Of a DNA stretch of 24,225 bases, positions 19,801 through 24,225 are shown piece by piece. The translations under genes were made by a program, and so were the position numbers. Numbering within the stretch: the first letter of the stretch is position 1; every line of letters begins with the position of its first letter. Location: NCBI GenBank assembly GCA_036897625.1, contig JAYMTA010000783.1, positions 1 through 24,225 of the forward strand. The letters are read 5' to 3'. Source of the stretch: Pelargonium cotyledonis (lineage: Eukaryota; Streptophyta; Magnoliopsida; Geraniales; Geraniaceae). The notes below the pieces were generated by a model that was given only the letters and a program-made list of their open reading frames with translations, had not been told where the DNA came from and searched no databases.

Positions 19801-21257
19801 GGAGGAAGATCCACTTCTACAAACTTTGGATAGAGTAATTCCACGGGTGTGTAATATTATGCTACGTGTCTTTTGATCATGTTTTAAATCACTTTCATGT
19901 ATGTTGAACAGTTTTTCTGTTTTAGTTCTTATATTTACTGAAAATCTCACTTCACAGAATGGATCAGCTACTTCTGATGATGTTAGCTCCAGCGATAGCT
20001 CTGACATTGCACCTCTTCCAGGACTTGACACAATAATTGAAGAGTTACTGCAGGAAGAAGGGTACGGCTACGTCACTGCTTGACTTAAAGTAATAATTTC
20101 TTTTTGAAAATTTAGAGGTATCAATCTGGAAAACCAGAAAGTTCCTTTATCATGGTCAATATTCATCCATAAATACATAACAAATCTGCTAGTAATTCAT
20201 GAGAAAGAGTTTTAGCAGTTGAATCCTCATGCAGATTGTGATTGTATAGTTAGTGTCTAGTGAATAATTGGTATACGTGATTGATTGGTGATTTTTATTA
20301 TGATTTGAGTTTATATGAATGATTACATGGTTGCTATGATGTAGTCATGTAGAGATGATTTTAGTTGGTTGCTGGCCGAGTTATTCCAGTATGGTAAATA
20401 GCCTAAAACATGGCAATCTTTGCGTGTTTTCGCTTTGCTGTCCAACCCTTCTTGATAAGTATTTTTTTATCCGAATCCTCCTTGATAAGTATTGAAGATT
20501 AATGATAGTAGTTGCACCAAAAAATAATCTCTTGTTGGACGGTAAATTTTTGACGTGTTCAGGACTAGGGCGGGGTAGATGGTTGTACTTGATAGATATT
20601 CAATTACACACTCTCTACACGCTTCTGTTAGAGCAGTAATCTACAATCGACTCTCAATATACTGTATTTCCTTATCATTGTATAGAAAGTGCAGCCATGA
20701 AAAGTAAATGCTTAGTGTGAATCCCCAACATTACTACATGATAAGAGTAAATAAAATCATCCTTGAAAACGAAATAATTACTTGGAGGATTTTGGTCATT
20801 CATTTGCTGATAAAACACTTGTATCCTGTCATCCTGTGGTGCCATGGTGAAGTATAGAGGATGTACGCATCAGCCGACAAGGGTTTGAGAAACGAGTTGT
20901 TTCACAAGATCTGCAGCTTTGGCTTTCAAATGTGAGTTTCCCCGTCTATCCACCCTTACCATACCATTTCATGCTTTGTACTTATTAATGAATTGCTATC
21001 GGCATTTTGCAAAACTACGCATACAGGCGCCACCTGTTGATAATCAGTTCACTCTCCTTGCTCGTGCTGGAAGGCAGGTAAGTTTGGTCAATCTCTCTCT
21101 CTCAATCTCTCGTGCTCGTGATTGTGATTGTGCTCGTGCGTTTTTGCTCACAAAATAATGTGATGATATCCAGGTTCAGGAAATACTGCTTTCAACATGG
21201 CTTGATCAGGAAGGCATAAAGAGGGCATTGCAAAAAGTATTGGAAAGGGTCCCATAA
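13590..21257 (+). CDS. SRRP1: Plastid S1 RNA-binding domain protein (SRRP1-like), 10 exons
   Basis: Predicted chloroplast RNA-binding protein of 386 residues. Exons: 13590-13847, 14614-14773, 16778-16839, 17864-18023, 18111-18231, 19765-19846, 19958-20061, 20853-20931, 21027-21077, 21174-21257. They sum to 1161 nt in one open frame with GT-AG at each junction. Residues 1-55 are Ser/Pro-rich with few acids, a typical plastid transit peptide; RIC|TLKV near 55 fits a processing site. S1 domain 1 is about 100-165 (GLIYEGTVQSVNSGGLLIRF) and S1 domain 2 about 187-263 (VGDTFDGRV...EDFGAFVHL). The tail has PLPGLDTIIEELLQEEG, GFEKRVVSQDLQLWLSN and ALQKVLERVP, which I recall from Arabidopsis AT3G23700 (SRRP1, about 392 residues). 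It is not ribosomal protein S1 itself, which has more S1 repeats. The ATG at 13590 is chosen because the frame upstream lacks transit-like sequence. Confidence 0.88.
13848..14613 (+). other. S1-domain gene intron 1 (766 bp)
   Basis: GTGTGT...ATAG. It starts with a long T run (13851-13866). No repeat or gene recognised in the rest. Confidence 0.8.
14614..14773 (+). CDS. SRRP1: S1-domain gene exon 2 (first S1 domain)
   Basis: Residues 87-139 and one base. RSADWKTARSYNGSGLIYEG leads into the first S1 beta-barrel, with GGLLIRFYSLLGFLPYSHLS matching the S1 core (G.LV...G..GFLP.S.L). Confidence 0.9.
15118..15326 (-). mobile_element. LTR-derived fossil fragment, reverse orientation
   Basis: Contains cactccccctcacatgc, the complement of a typical purine tract before a plant LTR. 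About 95 bases (15231-15325) match, in reverse orientation, the segment at 18402-18498. Shared words on the minus strand include aagatataaag, ctactaacaa and ggaagcccaa. No coding part is left. It is an old, broken remnant of uncertain family, perhaps Ty1/copia. Confidence 0.5.
15711..16626 (+). mobile_element. LINE reverse-transcriptase fragment, decayed, with Stowaway inside
   Basis: From 16022 the reading MYGRATTCVRISIEV, then RSLQDEVSWWMPFADVVLVG, matches the reverse-transcriptase palm of plant LINE proteins often labelled 'craniofacial development protein 2-like' (usual forms DMYDGATTxVRT and MLFADDIVLV; here ADV replaces the catalytic ADD). Later words (EDKIKENQWFGYV near 16570-16610) fit the C-terminal 'KMREARLRWFGHV' motif. 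Stops and frame changes make it non-functional. The VLERKVARH reading just before 15749 suggests that the Stowaway at 15751-16005 landed within the LINE copy. Confidence 0.7.
15751..16005. mobile_element. Stowaway-type MITE, 255 bp
   Basis: Left end ctccttgcatcccaaaatga followed by gtgtctt; right end caagacactcattttag then aacaaaggaag. These are inverted repeats of the Stowaway type, with TA on both sides (15749-15750 and 16006-16007). The termini have drifted from the consensus, so it is older than the copy at 18746. Confidence 0.78.
16629..16777 (+). repeat. Direct duplication at the exon 3 acceptor
   Basis: gtacttgcttgt...attgtaatt...tttttt..ccatatcct occurs at 16629-16671 and again at 16730-16773, a 101-base offset. 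The second copy provides the pyrimidine tract and runs into the used CTGCAG acceptor; the first copy lacks the AG. Confidence 0.75.
16778..16839 (+). CDS. SRRP1: S1-domain gene exon 3
   Basis: Small exon, residues 140-160 (EPNKPLHEIGKNLAGSSIYVK), the later strands of the first S1 fold. Flanked by CTGCAG and GTACCA. Confidence 0.88.
16840..17863 (+). other. S1-domain gene intron 3 (1024 bp)
   Basis: GTACCA...CTTAG. The 5' splice-site word ggtaccaagatt recurs at 17039-17050. No element or gene recognised. Confidence 0.75.
17864..18023 (+). CDS. SRRP1: S1-domain gene exon 4
   Basis: Residues 161-213. ADEENKKLVFSERLASW closes S1 domain 1 (the 'D....+L.LSE+.A' motif), and VGDTFDGRVGGVEDFGAFVH opens S1 domain 2. 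Donor G|GTATTA. Confidence 0.92.
18111..18231 (+). CDS. SRRP1: S1-domain gene exon 5 (second S1 domain)
   Basis: Completes a split Gly, then encodes LYHLTGMVHSTEVSW and DVLRSGDDVRVKVIKID, the classical S1 core (GLVH.SE.SW ... GD.V.VKV..ID). It ends two bases into a Lys codon at GTAATG. Confidence 0.93.
18402..18560 (+). mobile_element. LTR-derived fossil fragment, forward orientation
   Basis: Begins gtcccacattggaaagatat, a common plant LTR word. Its first ~97 bases are the inverted partner of 15231-15325. No coding region or second LTR; an old, broken remnant. The right limit is approximate. Confidence 0.45.
18746..18948. mobile_element. Stowaway-type MITE, 203 bp, complete
   Basis: Left end cttcatccgttccaaaatga then gtgtcc; right end gggacggagggag; TA on both sides (18744-18745, 18949-18950). 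The right half closely matches the partial copy at 1-74. Non-coding and non-autonomous. Confidence 0.85.
19765..19846 (+). CDS. SRRP1: S1-domain gene exon 6
   Basis: Completes the Lys codon, then QKSRVALSIKLLEEDPLLQT, the last strand of S1 domain 2 ('K.R+.LS+K.L..DP'), and LDRVIPR. Donor CGG|GTGTGT. Confidence 0.92.
19958..20061 (+). CDS. SRRP1: S1-domain gene exon 7
   Basis: Low-complexity Ser/Asp linker (SATSDDVSSSDSSDIA), then PLPGLDTIIEELLQEEG. The donor is GG|GTACGG at 20062; the open frame continues a few codons past it to a stop, which marks the intron. Confidence 0.88.
20062..20852 (+). other. S1-domain gene intron 7 (791 bp)
   Basis: GTACGG...TGAAG. The acceptor lacks a strong pyrimidine tract. 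Nothing else recognised. Confidence 0.75.
20853..20931 (+). CDS. SRRP1: S1-domain gene exon 8
   Basis: Only the acceptor AG at 20851-20852 keeps frame; it gives IEDVRISRQGFEKRVVSQDL and LQLWLSN, as in the family. Two further AGs within the next seven bases would shift the frame. Donor AAT|GTGAGT. Confidence 0.85.
21027..21077 (+). CDS. SRRP1: S1-domain gene exon 9
   Basis: Seventeen codons, APPVDNQFTLLARAGRQ, the conserved C-terminal module of this plant family. Acceptor TACAG, donor CAG|GTAAGT. Confidence 0.9.
21174..21257 (+). CDS. SRRP1: S1-domain gene exon 10 and stop
   Basis: Twenty-seven codons from VQEILLSTWLDQEGI to ALQKVLERVP, then TAA. The LERVP end matches the family's terminus. 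Confidence 0.92.
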   Translation, partial: VQEILLSTWLDQEGIKRALQKVLERVP

Positions 21258-21467
21258 AATGGAGTATGATAGATGAACTGATCGAATTTGTATAATTGTA
21301 TTCATCTCATTAGTTATTACCAAATCCTGATTATCATCTTTTAAACAGGTTTTGGAATCTCATTACTCCTACATTAAAAATTATGCACTCTTTTTGAATC
21401 TCTATTATTTTTTTCTTCTCCTTTTGAGTCTTAAATTACAAAATTGTTCCGAACGACTCGTTTATAT

Positions 21468-21508
<41 letters not shown>

Positions 21509-21771
21509 AATGAAATTTTGTCTGGTGTGAAACAAGGAAAGAATAAAAGAACAGCAAGCCTAGGCTAAAACATCAACCACCAACCTCAGCTCAAATCTGC
21601 AACTTTAACCAGCACATTTTCGTGAACCACCAATTGATCATCCCCTCACAATTTTCAATATTTGATTTCACGATCTTTGTTTAAATGTTATCAAATAGCT
21701 AGCAATGAACATGAGCTTATATAACAGATTTTTAACCATAGTAGTATAAAAATCAATCAGACATAATAATT
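21258..21771. other. 3' UTR and flank of the S1-domain gene
   Basis: Soon after the stop comes tttgtataattgtattc (21287-21303), a UGUA/T-rich context like plant 3'-end signals. A TA microsatellite follows at 21470-21505. No gene recognised. Confidence 0.55.
21470..21505. repeat. (TA)n microsatellite
   Basis: About 18 uninterrupted AT/TA units. Likely length-variable. Confidence 0.9.
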
Positions 21772-21871
21772 ATACAAACACTCACTGTGACAAGTGGTTG
21801 ATTTCACTTGAACTCTCCATGTCACAAGTTTGAGTTTCGGTGTTTGTATGATTGCTGATAAAAAAAAAAGA
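21772..21871 (+). repeat. tRNA-like / SINE-like segment with A-rich tail
   Basis: A perfect 10-bp inverted repeat (atacaaacac at 21772-21781, gtgtttgtat at 21840-21849) closes a unit. Between its arms are an A-box-like agtggttgatttc and a B-box-like gtttgagtttc (21828-21838), the latter resembling GTTCGAGTCC with C changed to T. Seven of the closing pairs span 72 bases, tRNA length. A run of nine A's follows at 21861-21869, as in SINE tails. The T-arm stem is poor, so this is a degenerate relic or a chance likeness. Confidence 0.35.
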
Positions 21872-21907
21872 CCATTTCCTTTTCGGGATAGTTGAGACGA
21901 ATTTTTT

Positions 21908-22072
21908 AAGATTTTGCTTCTTAGCACGTAATAGTTTGGTTTGTTACAACGTTACTAATTGCTAAAAAAATTTGTAGTGAAAATTAAAATTTTGAAGATT
22001 TTGTTTCTTAGTGCGTAGTAAATGGTTTGACAACGTGATGGGTTGCTAAAAAGGAATTTAGAGAAAATTATT
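21908..22072. repeat. Old tandem duplication, 87-bp period
   Basis: aagattttg(c/t)ttcttag and later ttgctaaaaa...gaaaatta recur at about 21908-21987 and 21995-22072. Many differences show age. No coding content. Confidence 0.6.
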
Positions 22073-22115
22073 AAAAGTTTCACCAATAATAATGTTATAT
22101 TTGTTCCCTAGAGAA

Positions 22116-22179
22116 AGACGCAATGGTCAAAATCCACATTTCTATGTGAGAAGTTGTGAGTTCAGTTCTCATTGCGTCA
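22116..22179 (+). repeat. tRNA-like segment (SINE head or tRNA relic)
   Basis: gacgcaatg (22117-22125) pairs perfectly with cattgcgtc (22170-22178). Just inside the right arm is a T-arm-like hairpin: gtgag, loop ttcagtt of exactly 7 bases, ctcat, with four Watson-Crick pairs and one G-T. A stem cacat/atgtg stands where an anticodon arm would, but its loop is only 4 bases, and the D arm is weak. At 64 bases it is shorter than a working tRNA. Best read as a tRNA-derived SINE head or relic. Confidence 0.45.
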
Positions 22180-22195
22180 AGTGAGGTTGAGTTTT

Positions 22196-22540
22196 GGGTT
22201 AAAAGAAGAGAGTCACTCCTATTGTATAGCTCAATTAAAATTAATGATATCGTTATAGTTTGAATTTGAATAAACATAATTATAATTTTATTGACTTACA
22301 AATGCACATGTACAAAAGTGGGCCCTCCACATACTAAGGGTCATGTGCAACTGTGTAGGTTGCACACCTTATCTACGGTCATGTTTCTAATAGCATGTCG
22401 GCCACCCGATGGTCTTTTCTATATTTATGGAAATTATTGATATTTTACAACAATCTTTCTTACCACGACTAATCAATGTCGTTGTGAATGAGAAATTCAT
22501 GAAAAAGTGCCAGGTGATGCGTGAGATCTCATGGAGAGTA
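22196..22540. other. Unassigned AT-rich spacer
   Basis: No gene or element recognised. Some words (catgtgcaact, ggttgcacacc, near 22344-22369) are GC-richer, but I cannot place them. Confidence 0.5.
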
Positions 22541-23740
22541 TGACTATGGGTGTTTCGAAGTGGAACGAGAATAAACGAAACCCAGCTCGGCCTAGTAAAA
22601 CTTACGACTTGGATGATATTACCATGCTTAAAACGAAGGTTGGATGACTCTTTAACCAACAATCATTTGTTAAGGTTAATACAATCGAAGTAACTCCAAC
22701 GACTAAGGTTGATACTTGTACTATGTGTGGATGAGCAGTGCCAAATGACAGAGCATGTACATTTTGTAGCAAAAAGCAAAAATAACCTCTACTCGTCCCC
22801 TTATAACTAGGGTTGGAGAAATCATCCCAATTTTTTTGAGGTGAAAACAACACACATGAGCAAAATGGTAACAAGGGCAGCTCTAGCTGGAGTCATTAAG
22901 CTTAGGGTGCTCAAATGACAACCATACAACAACAAGCTCCTCTAGAATTCCAAAATCAAAGGTACTCGGAGTCAAAATCAAGCTCTTCAAAGGCAGAAGA
23001 CTGAAGTTTCATTGGAAAAAAAGCACACAATGTACAACGAGCATGGTGGAAGCTATGGAATTCAACTCATAAATTTGAAAGCATCAACCAAAGGTTGAAA
23101 AAGTTGGAGAATATAGTGATTTAGGTCATGTCATCAAAGAAGAACCTTCAGATTTAGATGAGGCTTGACAACAAACTTAGCAAGAGACTTGAGAGAAAGC
23201 CAACCTATCGTGAATCCAAAAGAGCACTGCAAAGTTGTCACTTTTAGGAGTGACTAAAGTTTGGGTAACAATCATATGATGGTAGAGGAAGAAAAAGACA
23301 AGGTTTCCGATCGAGGAGGGGACAGTTGAGGTACAAGAAGAAAAATCTACATGCACTGAGTCTGTTGAGGAGGTCCTGCAGGATAAATAGAATGTTGTAC
23401 TTAAGCCTAATTATATTTCAATTGTTCCATCCTCACACAAACTGATAAATTACAATCTAGAGGCATAATACGAGAAGTTCTTGACAATGTTTCGTTAGCT
23501 TTCAATAACTATTCATTTTGCTGGCACTAGCACTAGCACATATGTATGCATGTTTGCATGAAATTTATGAAAGACTTACTCTCTAAGGTATTTTTTTTTT
23601 TGTTTTTTGTTTTTGAAAATGTGAACATGGCGAGTCTTAATGTTGAGTGTAGTGCAGGTAATTCAACGCACTATTCAAGCTAAGCTCAAAGACCCAAATA
23701 GGTTTTCACTATCCTGTGAGATTAGGAGTGAAAATTAATT
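22541..23740 (+). mobile_element. Ty3/gypsy retrotransposon fossil (gag-pol linker part)
   Basis: Short stretches resemble the gag-to-protease region of Athila/Tat-type plant Ty3/gypsy elements, notably YEKFLTMF near 23471 and AKLKDPNRFSLSC near 23680 (usual form KLKDPGSF.IPC). No LTR, reverse transcriptase or integrase is seen in the window. It is a broken remnant with many breaks and looks old. Limits are approximate. Confidence 0.6.
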
Positions 23741-23925
23741 AGCGGAGATGGAGGTATTTGGGAAATTTGTTTTTTTAATGGTCACGTATGATGCAAATGC
23801 CCTGATGATGTGGTGTCCAAAGCTGATTGGATAAGGTGACGTGGAAGTTTAAATATTGTTAAAATAGTTATTTGGATGAAATTAAGAAAACTGTCAGTCT
23901 AATTTTTAATAAAAACCTTAAGGAC
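23741..23925. other. Unassigned AT-rich spacer
   Basis: Sequence between the Ty3/gypsy remnant and the possible MITE. Nothing recognised. Confidence 0.5.
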
Positions 23926-24063
23926 ATTCACAATGAGAATGTAATAAGAGTGTAATAACTTAGTAATTTATGCTATATAATATTATATTCATTTGATAGG
24001 GTAATCATGCAAGTAATATATATCACACACATAACATATGATATTACAATTGACACATGTCAA
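23926..24063. mobile_element. Possible PIF/Harbinger-type MITE end
   Basis: Starts aaggacattcacaatgaga, close to the GGGCATCCACAATGG-like ends of plant Harbinger MITEs, and continues AT-rich. No second end is visible; the LINE-like insertion at 24064 may have displaced it. Confidence 0.3.
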
Positions 24064-24225
24064 TTTTTTTTTTGATGGATAAAGCTTCTATTATATTAAT
24101 GCTCAAATGGTTGAAATACAATCAGGAATCCGACATATTCCAACACCAGACCAGACAAGGAACAAACCGTCCTAACTAGAGTACGAACTAACTTAGTCGC
24201 TGATCTACGAACAAATGGAGAATTA
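24064..24225 (-). mobile_element. LINE-like 3' end, reverse orientation, runs off window
   Basis: A run of ten T's at 24064-24073 followed by gatggataaagcttctatta. On the minus strand this reads as a 3' UTR ending ...gctttatccatc plus poly-A, a common ending of plant LINEs. The body lies beyond the window. A SINE or processed copy cannot be excluded. Confidence 0.5.

Noticed and set aside
20062-20083. C-terminus GYGYVTA as the end of the S1-domain protein
   Set aside because: This is read-through past the exon 7 donor. The family's C-terminal module is intact in exons 8-10. Intron retention could still give this shorter form, but nothing here shows it.
22387-22874. Two minus-strand open frames of about 90 codons
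   Set aside because: They overlap the Ty3/gypsy remnant in antisense and show no recognisable domain.
1-24225. CRISPR array, operon, prophage or toxin-antitoxin system
   Set aside because: Nothing of the sort is present; the gene structure is plainly that of a plant nucleus.

Overview
The window is nuclear DNA of a flowering plant, most likely a eudicot. It is AT-rich, has two split genes with GT-AG introns, and carries plant-type repeats: Stowaway and hAT MITEs, plant LINEs and a Ty3/gypsy remnant. Both genes are on the + strand, head to tail. I see no operon, CRISPR array, phage or bacterial feature.

Region 1 (1-10118) is the 3' nine-tenths of a DNA topoisomerase 3-beta (TOP3B) gene. Eleven exons join in frame to 770 residues plus a stop (2313 nt). 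About 95 N-terminal residues lie upstream of the window. The Toprim acidic motif, the active-site tyrosine motif SYPRTE, a C-terminal series of Cys-pair zinc motifs and a terminal RG-rich box are all present. Its introns hold a truncated Stowaway MITE at the window edge, a 140-bp tandem duplication, a complete 583-bp hAT-type MITE with an 8-bp target duplication, and an LTR-like scrap.

Region 2 (10119-13391) is intergenic. It holds the TOP3B 3' flank, small repeats, microsatellites and a decayed LINE-type element of about 1.7 kb. That element keeps a DUF4283/CCHC-knuckle ORF1 and an A-rich tail, but I see no reverse transcriptase in it. It ends about 95 bp before the next gene's TATA-like box.

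Region 3 (13392-21257) is a complete ten-exon gene for a 386-residue, predicted plastid-targeted protein with two S1 RNA-binding domains, resembling Arabidopsis SRRP1 (recalled as AT3G23700). Introns 2 and 5 each hold a Stowaway MITE and one arm of an inverted LTR-like repeat, so exons 3-5 are bracketed by sequences able to pair. Intron 2 also holds a LINE reverse-transcriptase fragment that a Stowaway appears to have entered.

Region 4 (21258-24225) is a repeat-rich flank: a TA microsatellite, two tRNA-like/SINE-like segments, an old 87-bp-period duplication, a heavily decayed Ty3/gypsy gag-pol remnant, and a LINE-like 3' end in reverse orientation that runs off the window.

The two genes have no obvious functional link. 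TOP3B is a DNA/RNA topoisomerase; the S1 protein is a predicted chloroplast RNA binder. I found no convincing new biological system. The points most worth a second look are the inverted repeats around exons 3-5 of the S1 gene, the intact hAT MITE just before the catalytic exon of TOP3B, the ORF1-only LINE beside the S1-gene promoter, and the two tRNA-like segments.
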